The notes under the pieces are model-generated. The model made no database searches, had not been told where the DNA came from, and saw only the letters and a list, made by a program, of their open reading frames with translations. The translations under genes were made by a program, and so were the position numbers. A stretch of DNA of 64,000 nt, taken from positions 2,380,501 through 2,444,500 of the forward strand of contig CANMTU010000001.1 in the NCBI GenBank assembly GCA_947501005.1, written 5' to 3'. This DNA comes from an uncultured Erythrobacter sp. Lineage in GTDB: Bacteria; Pseudomonadota; Alphaproteobacteria; Sphingomonadales; Sphingomonadaceae. Positions 30,311-39,960 of the stretch are shown one piece after another (position 1 is the stretch's first letter; each line of letters opens with the position of its first letter).

Positions 30311-31756
30311 ATGTGCGCAAGATGCGGCTATCGGCCTCATCCGATGGCACTTGCTCCTCCAACATATGATGAACTCGTAACGCGCCGTTCCTGGCCGGGG
30401 GAAATGCGTGCCACGTTCCGCCTGAGCTGGCCGCTGGCCGCCGCCAACCTGCTGCAAATGCTGACCTATGCGGTCGACGTGATTTTCATCGCCCGGCTTG
30501 GCGAGGAGCAGCTGGCCGCCTCGGCCCTGACGGTGGCGCTGTTCGGCCTCGTGCTGTGGGCGCTGAGCGGGCTTACGGGGGCGGTCGCGCCGGTCATCGC
30601 GGCCGAACTCGGCAAGCGGGCACCGGCCCTGCGCCCGGTCCGCCGCGGGGTTCGCATGGCCCTGTGGTTGAGCGTGTTGTCGGGCGTCGGCGGAATGGGG
30701 CTGTGCCTCCTGCTCGATCCGCTGATGCGCGTCACCGGGCAGACGCCCGCCATTCGCGCACTGGCCAGCGAATACAATCTGGTGGTCGTCTTCTCGCTCG
30801 TTCCCATGCTGGCCAACAATGTCCTGCGCAATTTCATCTCCGCGCTCGATCGGCCGGTGCTGGCGACGGTGATCACGGCGGGCGGAATCGGGGTGAACGC
30901 GTTGGCCAACTACGCCTTCATCTTCGGCAATCTGGGGGCGCCCGAACTGGGGCTGCGCGGGGCGGGCATCGCCACGATCCTGACCGCGATCGCAACGCTG
31001 GGGGCCTATATCCTGGTCATCCGCCTCGACCGGCGGTTGCATCGCTATCACATATTCGGGCGCTGGTGGGCGCCGGACTGGCCCCGCTTCATTGCGATCG
31101 CGCGCATCGGCACCCCGATCGCGCTGACTATTACGGCCGAGGCCGGCATCTTCGGCGCGGCGGCGTTCCTGATGGGGCGGATCGGCGCGAGCCAGCTGGC
31201 TGCGCATACCGTGGCCTTGCAGATCGCCGCGCTCGCCTTCCAAGTGCCGTTCGGCGTCGGGCAGGCGGCGACGATCCGGGTCGGCTATTTCCACGGGGCG
31301 CGCGATCCGGTCGGCATCGCCCGCGCGGGCTGGTGCGCCATCATCCTTGGAACCGGTTTCATGGCCCTGACAGCGATCCTCATGCTGACCATACCGCGCT
31401 ATCTGCTGGCACTGTATGTCGATCCGTGGGCACCCGCCAACGCCGTGCTGGTCGGGTTCGCGCTGCAATACATCGTCATTGCCGCCGCGTTCCAGCTGGT
31501 GGACGGCATGCAGGCGGTCACCGCCGGCGCGCTGCGCGGGTTGCAGGATACGCGCATTCCCATGTGGATCGCGGCCTTCGCCTACTGGGTGCCGGGGATC
31601 GGCACCGCGCTGGTGCTGGGCTTCGCCACCCCGCTCGAGGGGACCGGCATCTGGATCGGTCTCGCCACCGGCCTGACAGTCGCCGCCGCGCTGCTCGTCT
31701 GGCGATGGTCGCGGCGCGAGGCGCTGGGCATCACGGCTACCCCTTCCCCCCGGTAG
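30311..31756 (+). CDS. MATE family efflux transporter
   Basis: About 481 residues with 12 predicted helices. The conserved WPGEMRATFRLSWPLAAANLLQM start and the segments VDVIFIARLGEEQLAASALT and RLHRYHIFGRWW are typical of MATE antiporters that export cationic drugs with Na+ or H+. I give ATG 30311, but ATG 30344 (MALAPPTYDEL) is an equally good start and may be truer; neither has a clear ribosome site. It lies between the PilZ-HTH gene and groESL, with no operon partner. Confidence 0.92.
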   Translation: MCARCGYRPHPMALAPPTYDELVTRRSWPGEMRATFRLSWPLAAANLLQMLTYAVDVIFIARLGEEQLAASALTVALFGLVLWALSGLTGAVAPVIAAELGKRAPALRPVRRGVRMALWLSVLSGVGGMGLCLLLDPLMRVTGQTPAIRALASEYNLVVVFSLVPMLANNVLRNFISALDRPVLATVITAGGIGVNALANYAFIFGNLGAPELGLRGAGIATILTAIATLGAYILVIRLDRRLHRYHIFGRWWAPDWPRFIAIARIGTPIALTITAEAGIFGAAAFLMGRIGASQLAAHTVALQIAALAFQVPFGVGQAATIRVGYFHGARDPVGIARAGWCAIILGTGFMALTAILMLTIPRYLLALYVDPWAPANAVLVGFALQYIVIAAAFQLVDGMQAVTAGALRGLQDTRIPMWIAAFAYWVPGIGTALVLGFATPLEGTGIWIGLATGLTVAAALLVWRWSRREALGITATPSPR

Positions 31757-31821
31757 CTTGCGAGCAGTGCGGACGGGCCGCCGCCCTCGCACGGTCCAGC
31801 GGTTTTTTCCTGTTCGCGCCG

Positions 31822-31850
31822 TTGACTTGATCGGCTGGCGTTCACATATG
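31822..31850 (+). promoter_or_regulatory. sigma-70-type promoter of groESL
   Basis: TTGACT (31822-31827), 17 bases, CATATG (31845-31850). The likely transcription start falls at the left edge of the CIRCE-like repeat. Confidence 0.65.
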
Positions 31851-31857
31851 CGCCCCG

Positions 31858-31883
31858 TTGGCACTCTTGGATGTGAGTGCCAA
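31858..31883 (+). promoter_or_regulatory. CIRCE-like HrcA operator of groESL
   Basis: TTGGCACTC (31858-31866) and GAGTGCCAA (31875-31883) form a perfect 9-bp inverted repeat with an 8-base spacer. The classic CIRCE is TTAGCACTC-N9-GAGTGCTAA. A further GCACTC at 31886-31891 gives an overlapping repeat. It lies just after the likely start of transcription, as expected for HrcA repression of groESL. Confidence 0.88.
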
Positions 31884-31918
31884 TCGCACTCATTCTACTC
31901 TATCGAAGAGGTTCTATC

Positions 31919-32206
31919 ATGGCATTTCGTCCGCTGCACGACCGCGTGCTGGTCCGTCGCATCGAAGCCGAAGAGAAGACCGCCGGCGGGATCATCATTC
32001 CCGACAGCGCCAAGGAAAAGCCGAGCGAAGGCGAGATCGTCTCCGTCGGCACCGGCGCCCGTTCGGAAGATGGCAAGATCACCCCGATGGACGTCAAGCA
32101 GGGCGACCGCGTCCTGTTCGGCAAGTGGTCGGGCACCGAAGTCAAGATCGACGGTGAAGATCTGCTCATCATGAAGGAAAGCGACATCATGGGGATCATC
32201 GGCTGA
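31919..32206 (+). CDS. groES: co-chaperonin GroES
   Basis: 95 residues from ATG 31919 (GAAGAGG upstream). It caps GroEL to form the folding chamber. The mobile-loop region ([21 protein letters not shown]) and the C-terminal [13 protein letters not shown] are intact. It leads a two-gene heat-shock unit under the CIRCE-like operator. An earlier in-frame ATG at 31877 lies inside the operator and is rejected. Confidence 0.98.
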   Translation: MAFRPLHDRVLVRRIEAEEKTAGGIIIPDSAKEKPSEGEIVSVGTGARSEDGKITPMDVKQGDRVLFGKWSGTEVKIDGEDLLIMKESDIMGIIG

Positions 32207-32239
32207 GCCGACCCCTGCCGACCTTCTACACACTCATAA

Positions 32240-33913
<1,674 letters not shown>

Positions 33914-33945
33914 GCCTCACCCAACGTTCTACCGAACACGACGAG

Positions 33946-33976
33946 GCCCGGCAGGAGTGATCTTGCCGGGCTTTTT
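33946..33976 (+). terminator. rho-independent terminator after groEL
   Basis: GCCCGGCA (33946-33953) pairs with TGCCGGGC (33964-33971), then TTTTT. Confidence 0.93.
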
Positions 33977-34017
33977 CGTGCGCCCCGCCAGTACGAAACG
34001 GCGTCAGGCTAAGGGCG

Positions 34018-34761
34018 TCAGCCTGCGAGGACGCGGGCGAGAATATCAGCCATGCGCGAGATGCCGGCTTCGTCGGCCAGGCAATCCTGGCGCACCTCCA
34101 CTTCGACATAGGGCAGGTTGCGCGGATAGGCGTGGCGCGGCACCGTGTAATCGGTCGCGTCCATCCGGTAGGGCTGGTTGTCGCCGACGGTCAGCCCCTT
34201 CTCCTGTTGCAACGTCTCGAGCATCGCCAGCGCCAGCGCATCCTCGCGCCCATCGTGAAGGATGCCGATCTCCCACGGCCGGTCCGCGCCGTTCATGCGG
34301 GGCGTGAAGCTGTGCAGCGATACGAGCTTCGTCCCCATGCCGTAGACCCGCCGGGCTTCCAGCGCCTGTTCGATCGCCTGATGGTAAGGCTCGAAGATCT
34401 CGTCGCGCCGGGCTTGCCGCTCGTCCGCCGACAGGTCGCGATTGGCCGGGACGGCGATGCCGTCGCTCTCGCTCGCCGCCCAGTCCGATGCGGCGGGGTC
34501 GCGGTTGCAATCGCACACCAGCCGCGAGAAATGCTGGGCGAGGAACGGCGCCTGCAGCCGCTCGCCCACCATCAGCCCCAGCTCGCGCACCCCGAGGTCG
34601 ACCGCGATGTGCCGGTCGCGCGCGTCCTCGCTCAGCCCCATGTCGCCCAGCGCCTCCGGGATCGCCCTTCCGGAATGGTCGCCGATCAGCAGAAAGGGGC
34701 TGCGCGTGATCTCGATCCCGTTGGTGCGGACCGGATCGCCGTCTTGTTCGTTGAGCAGCAT
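34018..34761 (-). CDS. N-formylglutamate amidohydrolase
   Basis: 247 residues from ATG 34761 (GGAA upstream). It belongs to the zinc-dependent family (HutG/FGase) that removes formate from N-formyl-glutamate or related amides at the end of histidine breakdown. Signatures are FLLIGDHSGRAIPEALG, FSRLVCDCNRDP and KLVSLHSFTPRMNG. The rest of the hut operon is not here, and its neighbours are transglutaminases, so the substrate may be different. Long upstream frames are shadows of the opposite-strand gene. Confidence 0.9.
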   Translation of the reverse strand: MLLNEQDGDPVRTNGIEITRSPFLLIGDHSGRAIPEALGDMGLSEDARDRHIAVDLGVRELGLMVGERLQAPFLAQHFSRLVCDCNRDPAASDWAASESDGIAVPANRDLSADERQARRDEIFEPYHQAIEQALEARRVYGMGTKLVSLHSFTPRMNGADRPWEIGILHDGREDALALAMLETLQQEKGLTVGDNQPYRMDATDYTVPRHAYPRNLPYVEVEVRQDCLADEAGISRMADILARVLAG

Positions 34762-34818
34762 GTAAATTCCATCGATAGCCAATAGGAAGGGGTCACCCGC
34801 GCGCCGCAGCGCACCGTT

Positions 34819-35736
34819 ATGCCCACCGTATCGATCAACCATGTCACCCGCTACCGCTATCGCCGCGACGTGGCGTTCGGCGAGCACCGGATCCTCGTGC
34901 GCCCGCGTGAGAGCTACGATCAGCGCGTGCTCGAGGCGTCGTTGGAAATCTCGCCCGAACCGCGCGCGCTGCGCTGGCTGCAGGACGTGTTCGGCAACGC
35001 GGTCGCCATCGCCACCTTCGACGAGCGGGCGGACGAACTGGAAATCCGCGGCACCGCGGAGGTCGAGCATCTGCCGCTCGCCGCCGAGGATATCGCGGTC
35101 GAACCCTATGCCGCGAACTACCCCTTCACCTATTCGGCCGAGGACATGCCCGACCTTCTGCGCTCGATCGAACGCGAATATCCCGATGCCGGGCGCCGCA
35201 TCGACAGCTGGGCGCGCAGCTTCCTCGACGAAGGCGAGACGGGCACGCTGGCCCTGCTGCGGCGGATGACCGAGGCGATCCACACCGGGTTCGATTACGA
35301 ACCGCGCTACGACAAGGGCATCCAGAACCCGCTGCACACGCTGGCCCAGAAGACCGGCACCTGCCGCGACTATGCCGTGCTGATGATGGAGGCCGTGCGC
35401 GCCCTGGGCCTGGCGGCGCGCTTCGTCTCGGGCTACCTCTACCAGCCGGATAACGAGCGGGCGCGCATCGGCGGCCATTCGACCCATGCCTGGCTGCGCG
35501 TGTTCCTGCCCGGTTCGGGCTGGATCGAGTTCGACCCCACGAACGGCATCGTCGGCAATCGCGGCCTCATCCGGGTGGCGGTGGCGCGCGACCCCGAACA
35601 GGCGATCCCGCTGTCGGGAACTTGGGTCGGCATGAAAGGAAGCCATATCGACATGGAAGTGGACGTGCGCATCAAACAGCTCGACCTGGCGACAAGCCAT
35701 CCCGAAACACCGGCAGAGGAGCCGACGCCATGCTGA
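34819..35736 (+). CDS. transglutaminase-like family protein, copy 1
   Basis: 305 residues. An N-terminal bacterial transglutaminase-like domain (HVTRYRYRRDVAFGEHRILVRPRE) precedes a catalytic core with TGTCRDYAVLMMEA (Cys), STHAWLRVFLPG (His) and WIEFDPTNG (Asp). The triad is intact. Such proteins are usually cysteine-protease-like and may act on the cell envelope or peptide-linked substrates. The stop overlaps the next gene by 7 bases, so the pair is translated together. Confidence 0.9.
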   Translation: MPTVSINHVTRYRYRRDVAFGEHRILVRPRESYDQRVLEASLEISPEPRALRWLQDVFGNAVAIATFDERADELEIRGTAEVEHLPLAAEDIAVEPYAANYPFTYSAEDMPDLLRSIEREYPDAGRRIDSWARSFLDEGETGTLALLRRMTEAIHTGFDYEPRYDKGIQNPLHTLAQKTGTCRDYAVLMMEAVRALGLAARFVSGYLYQPDNERARIGGHSTHAWLRVFLPGSGWIEFDPTNGIVGNRGLIRVAVARDPEQAIPLSGTWVGMKGSHIDMEVDVRIKQLDLATSHPETPAEEPTPC

Positions 35737-36590
35737 TCCGCACCGGTTACGATCTGCGCTTCGAATGCGAGGCACCCGTGCCCATGCTGGCGCTGCTGAA
35801 TGTCCGCCCCGAACGCCACGGCGATCTGCGCACGCCCGAGGCGCTGAAGACCGATCCGCCCATCCCGGTCCATCAATATGCCGACACGTTCGGCAATATC
35901 TGCAGCCGCTTCGTGGTGCCGGCCGGGGGCGTCACCCTGTCGGCGGATTTCGTGATCGAGGATAGCGGCGAACCGGACCCGGTCGCCGAGAATGCAGAGC
36001 AGCATCCGGTCGAGGACCTGCCCGACGACGTGATGCAATTCCTCCTCAGCTCACGCTATTGCGAGGTCAGCAAGCTGATCGACGAGGCCTGGGCCATCGC
36101 CGCAAAACACCCACCCGGCTGGGCGCGGGCACAGGCGCTGGTGAGCGCGGCGCATGAGAGGATCGAGTTCGATTACCAGAAGGCCAGCACCGAACACAGC
36201 GCCCGCTCGGTCTACGAGCAACGCTTCGGCGTGTGCCGCGACTTTGCGCATCTGGCCATAACGCTCTGCCGCGCAGCCAACATCCCGGCGCGCTATTGCA
36301 CCGGCTATCTCGGCGATATCGGCATCGATCCGGTGGACTACCCGATGGACTTCTCCGCTTGGTTCGAAGCCTATCTCGGCGGGCGATGGTACACGTTCGA
36401 CGCGCGCCACAACACACCCCGGATCGGTCGGATCGTCATGGCGCGGGGACGCGATGCGACCGACGCGGCGTTGACCACGCAATTCGGGGCCGCCTCGCTG
36501 GCGGGCTTCCACGTCCATACCGACGAGGTGGCGGACACCGATCTTTCCCGCCCGGCGGAAGAGACCGCCCTGCCCCAGACGGCGCGCTAA
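35730..36590 (+). CDS. transglutaminase-like family protein, copy 2
   Basis: 286 residues from ATG 35730. It shares the order of the neighbour but is divergent: the catalytic motifs are FGVCRDFAHLAITLC, DFSAWFEAYLGG (the His of the usual HAW is replaced by Ser) and WYTFDARHN. The Cys and Asp remain, but the middle position reads SAW. It may therefore use another His or be non-catalytic. The overlap with copy 1 suggests a stable pair, for instance a heteromer. It meets the EEP-family gene tail to tail. Confidence 0.88.
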   Translation: MLIRTGYDLRFECEAPVPMLALLNVRPERHGDLRTPEALKTDPPIPVHQYADTFGNICSRFVVPAGGVTLSADFVIEDSGEPDPVAENAEQHPVEDLPDDVMQFLLSSRYCEVSKLIDEAWAIAAKHPPGWARAQALVSAAHERIEFDYQKASTEHSARSVYEQRFGVCRDFAHLAITLCRAANIPARYCTGYLGDIGIDPVDYPMDFSAWFEAYLGGRWYTFDARHNTPRIGRIVMARGRDATDAALTTQFGAASLAGFHVHTDEVADTDLSRPAEETALPQTAR

Positions 36591-37582
36591 GGCGTCGGCG
36601 CCTTCACGCAGACGGTCGCGATCAGCGGCAGATGGTCGGAGCCGACATCCGGCCCGCGCTCGAACGCCGCGACATTGACGCCGCTGCGGACCAGCAACTG
36701 GTCGAGCGGCCAGCCCAGCACCGTATAGGGCGCGGGAAAGGTCGCGAAGGTGCCGCGCCCGGTGCGCGGATCGAGGAAGTCGCCCTGCTCGCGGAAGCGA
36801 GTGGTGGTGCGCGACCAAGGCACGTCGTTGAAATCGCCGATCACCAGCACGTTCTCCAGCCCGTCGGGCGTGCGCGATCCGGCGCGGGCAATATTCTCGT
36901 CGCGGCTCTCGCTGCTTTCGCCGGGGCGCGGCGGGCGCGGGTGCAGGCCGACCAGTTCGAACCGCGCATCGTTCGGCAGGCGCAGCGTCGCATACAGTGT
37001 CGGCGTGTTCGCGCTGGTATTCGCGATCATGCGCGCACTCTCGAGATCGAGGCGGGTGGCGAAAATCTTGCCGTAACGATTGTCGAGCGGCATGCTGCGG
37101 ACATTGGGGTAACGGCTCAACGTGTCCTGCAGCGCGTCGAGCCAGGCCTTGTTCGTCTCGGTCAGGAACAGGACGTCCGGATCGACCGCGCGGATCAGCG
37201 CTGCGGTCCGGTCGTACTGGTGGTTCGCCTGCTTCACGTTGAACGACAGGACCTTGAGGCATTGCCCCTCCTGCGCCGGAGCAAGGGCCAGGGTGGCTGG
37301 GGCGAGGAAGGAATAGGGCCAGATCCGCGCGAAGTTCACCAGCGCCGAAAGCGCCAGCAGGCCGATCGCGATCCACTTGCCCCGCCCTGCGAACAGCAGC
37401 GCCAGCACCGCGAGCAGCGCGGCGAGGTAGATCGCCGGCTCGCGCACGAAATCGAGCACGCGCACGATGCCGCGATTGGTCGGCCATAGCGATATCAGCG
37501 CCAGCGCCGCCATGACGAGGCCGAGCGCGACGAACGCCCAGCCCTTCCATCCGATAGTCTTCACGCGCGGCCCTTCTTGCAA
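36587..37582 (-). CDS. membrane-anchored endonuclease/exonuclease/phosphatase family protein
   Basis: 331 residues. Three N-terminal helices (about 12-95) are followed by an EEP domain: LSFNVKQANHQYDRTAALI, DVLFLTETNKAW, VGLHPRPPRP, NVLVIGDFNDVPWS and DVGSDHLPLIATV. The metal and catalytic residues (Asn, Glu, Asp-Asn, Asp-His) are intact, with the domain outside the membrane. This architecture is seen in phosphodiesterases, sphingomyelinase-like and lipid phosphatases. A GTG at 37564 is another possible start. Confidence 0.88.
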   Translation of the reverse strand: MQEGPRVKTIGWKGWAFVALGLVMAALALISLWPTNRGIVRVLDFVREPAIYLAALLAVLALLFAGRGKWIAIGLLALSALVNFARIWPYSFLAPATLALAPAQEGQCLKVLSFNVKQANHQYDRTAALIRAVDPDVLFLTETNKAWLDALQDTLSRYPNVRSMPLDNRYGKIFATRLDLESARMIANTSANTPTLYATLRLPNDARFELVGLHPRPPRPGESSESRDENIARAGSRTPDGLENVLVIGDFNDVPWSRTTTRFREQGDFLDPRTGRGTFATFPAPYTVLGWPLDQLLVRSGVNVAAFERGPDVGSDHLPLIATVCVKAPTP

Positions 37583-37602
37583 AAGACCGCGAAGGCGCGG
37601 CC

Positions 37603-39804
37603 TCAGCCGCCCTTGCGGCTGGCCTTCGCCGCGTCAACCGCAGCCTGGGGCCAGGTCACCTGCGTTTGGGTCTGCGGATTGAACACGCCGCCCGGATATT
37701 GCGCCTGTTCGGCCGCCGCGATTTCCTCGGCGGTGAGGAACTCGCTCGGCTCAAGGGCGAAGATATCGAGGCCGCGAGTGATCTCGGTCGCGTAGATGCG
37801 GCCCTTGTACCAGTAGGCCGACCAGTAGCCGCCGGTCACCAGCTGATCCTCATCGACCGGGCCGCGATCGAAATAGGCGATCTCGACCGGATTCTTCGCA
37901 TCGGTGAAATCGATTACCGAAATGCCGCCCTGATACCATGCTTGCACGAAGATATCGCGCCCGGGCACCGGGATGATCGAGCCGTTATGCGCGACGCAGT
38001 TTTCCTTGTCGGTCTGCGGCGCGGGCAGCTTGTAGAGGCTCTGGAAGGTCAGTTCGCGGCCTTCGACCGAGTAGATCGCGTCGGCACCCCAATTGGTGGG
38101 ATCGCCGGCCTGGCAGCGCGGCCGGCCGCCCCCGCCCCACTCGTCGGTGAAGAGGATCTTGCTGCCGTCATTGTTGAACGTGGCCGAGTGCCAGTAGGCG
38201 AAACCCTTGTCGGTCACGTCGTCGATCCGCACCGGTTTGAGCGGGTCGGAAATGTCGAGCAGGATGCCGTTGCCCGAACAGGCGCCGGCCGCGATGTTCT
38301 TGGCCGGGAAGACGGTGATGTCGTGGCACTGGTCGGTCGTGCGGGTGTCCTGCGTGCCCTCGCCGTGATCGCCGCCGCGCCACAGGCCCGCGATCTGCCC
38401 ATCGGTCGCGAAGATGCGCGGCCGGTCGACGATGCGTGCCTGCCCCGGATTGGCCACCGGCACCTCGATCACGTCGATGCTGAACAGGGCGGTGTTGTCG
38501 CCGCCAGTATCGAAGCAACCTTCGAGCTCGCTGTCGGCGCGGACATAGGACGTGCCCGAATTGTAAAGCACGATGCGCCGCTCGTCCGCGGAGACGATGG
38601 AGTGGGTGTGGCTGCCCCGGCAGGTCTGCACCTGCCCGACCTGACGCGGGCGGGTGATGTCGGAAATGTCGAAGATGCGGATGCCGCGGAACCGGTCCTC
38701 GCTGACCCGGCCTTCCACGCCCTGGAGACCGCAATCGATCCGCGCGCGGCTGTCCTGCACGCTCATGATGAGAAGCTTGCCGACGATCGAGACGTCGCCC
38801 TGCCCGCCGGGGCAGACGGTGGAGGAGACGAGGCTCGGCATGCCGTCCTCGCCCAGGCGATAGGCGTTGAAGCCGTGGTAATTGCCCGCCACCATCAGGT
38901 CGCCGGAAAAGGCAAGATCAGTGTTCGCGAAGTCGAGCAGCGACCCGCGCTTGCCGAAATTGGGTTCGCTGTCTTCCTCGCCCTTGGTCCGCTTGGCGCT
39001 GTCCGTCTCTTTCTCGTCGCTTCCGATCAGCGGCTGCAGCTGTGCGGGATTCTTCGGATCGAAGAACCCGGCGGGCTTGGGCATGTAGGCCACGTGGCGC
39101 ATGTTCGAGATCGCCTCGCCCGCATCCTGAAAGCCCGGCGCAAGCGCCACGCGCGGATCGGTGGAGAGGCCGGCGAGGACGCCGTTCATCCGCCCGATCT
39201 CGGCGTTCTGGTCGCTCACCACGTCGTTGGCGAACTCGTACATCACCGGATCGTAGGCGCTGCCGGGGGATGCCAGCAGAACATCCACCATGTCGACCGC
39301 GCCCTTGTGATGGCCAACCATCAGCTGGAGAAACAGCCGGTCGAACGCGGTGCCGGTGGATGCGGCAAGCTCGGCCATCTGCGCCGGCGTCGCCATGCCC
39401 TTCATCAGATGTGCGGCATTGTGCCCGGCATGGCCGCCCATCGCCATCGCCGCCATTTCCTTCTCGCCGTGGCTGGCAAGCCATTCGCGCATGAACTTCA
39501 TCTCGTCCGCCTGCCCGGCGCGGATGCGGTCGGCGGTCTTGAGGATGGCGTCGTTATTGGTCCGCTCGGGCGCGAGCATCGCCATGTCCACCGCCTGCTT
39601 GTGGTGCATGATCATGCCTTGCATGAACGAGACGTCCGCCGGGGAATAGCGCGTGTCGGACAGGGCGATGGCCTGCGCCTCCCCGATCACCGTCGGCTGC
39701 GCGCCGGGCGCGCCGGGCAGCACGATCGGCGCTTCCTGCGCGAGAGCGGCGGAGGCGGTGGACAGCAGCAGGCCGGTGGCCAGGGTGCGAAGCGGACTGA
39801 TCAT
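37603..39804 (-). CDS. secreted protein with two DUF305 units and a LVIVD-like repeat domain
   Basis: 733 residues from ATG 39804 (the longer frame adds no conserved sequence). A signal peptide precedes two DUF305 copies, each with the metal-style helical motif (MQGMIMHHKQAVDMAMLA and LMVGHHKGAVDMVDVLL). From about residue 225 on is a repeat domain with GIRIFDISDITRPRQVGQVQ and GISVIDFTDAKNPVEIAYF, the LVIVD pattern of beta-propeller-like proteins. DUF305 proteins are linked with copper. Calling this a periplasmic or surface metal-related protein is inference. It lies 156 bases from paoC on the same strand. Confidence 0.82.
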   Translation of the reverse strand: MISPLRTLATGLLLSTASAALAQEAPIVLPGAPGAQPTVIGEAQAIALSDTRYSPADVSFMQGMIMHHKQAVDMAMLAPERTNNDAILKTADRIRAGQADEMKFMREWLASHGEKEMAAMAMGGHAGHNAAHLMKGMATPAQMAELAASTGTAFDRLFLQLMVGHHKGAVDMVDVLLASPGSAYDPVMYEFANDVVSDQNAEIGRMNGVLAGLSTDPRVALAPGFQDAGEAISNMRHVAYMPKPAGFFDPKNPAQLQPLIGSDEKETDSAKRTKGEEDSEPNFGKRGSLLDFANTDLAFSGDLMVAGNYHGFNAYRLGEDGMPSLVSSTVCPGGQGDVSIVGKLLIMSVQDSRARIDCGLQGVEGRVSEDRFRGIRIFDISDITRPRQVGQVQTCRGSHTHSIVSADERRIVLYNSGTSYVRADSELEGCFDTGGDNTALFSIDVIEVPVANPGQARIVDRPRIFATDGQIAGLWRGGDHGEGTQDTRTTDQCHDITVFPAKNIAAGACSGNGILLDISDPLKPVRIDDVTDKGFAYWHSATFNNDGSKILFTDEWGGGGRPRCQAGDPTNWGADAIYSVEGRELTFQSLYKLPAPQTDKENCVAHNGSIIPVPGRDIFVQAWYQGGISVIDFTDAKNPVEIAYFDRGPVDEDQLVTGGYWSAYWYKGRIYATEITRGLDIFALEPSEFLTAEEIAAAEQAQYPGGVFNPQTQTQVTWPQAAVDAAKASRKGG

Positions 39805-39960
39805 GGTAGAATTCCCCGAATGTTCCCCGCCGACTAGACGGTGCCCTACCCCCTGGGTCAAGCCCAATCGCCCCCGCCCGCCGTCTCGCGGGCAAGCGAT
39901 CTACCAAGAGGCAATGCATTCGGACCAAGCGCGATGGGGGCGAGCCGCGCCCCCTCGCGC

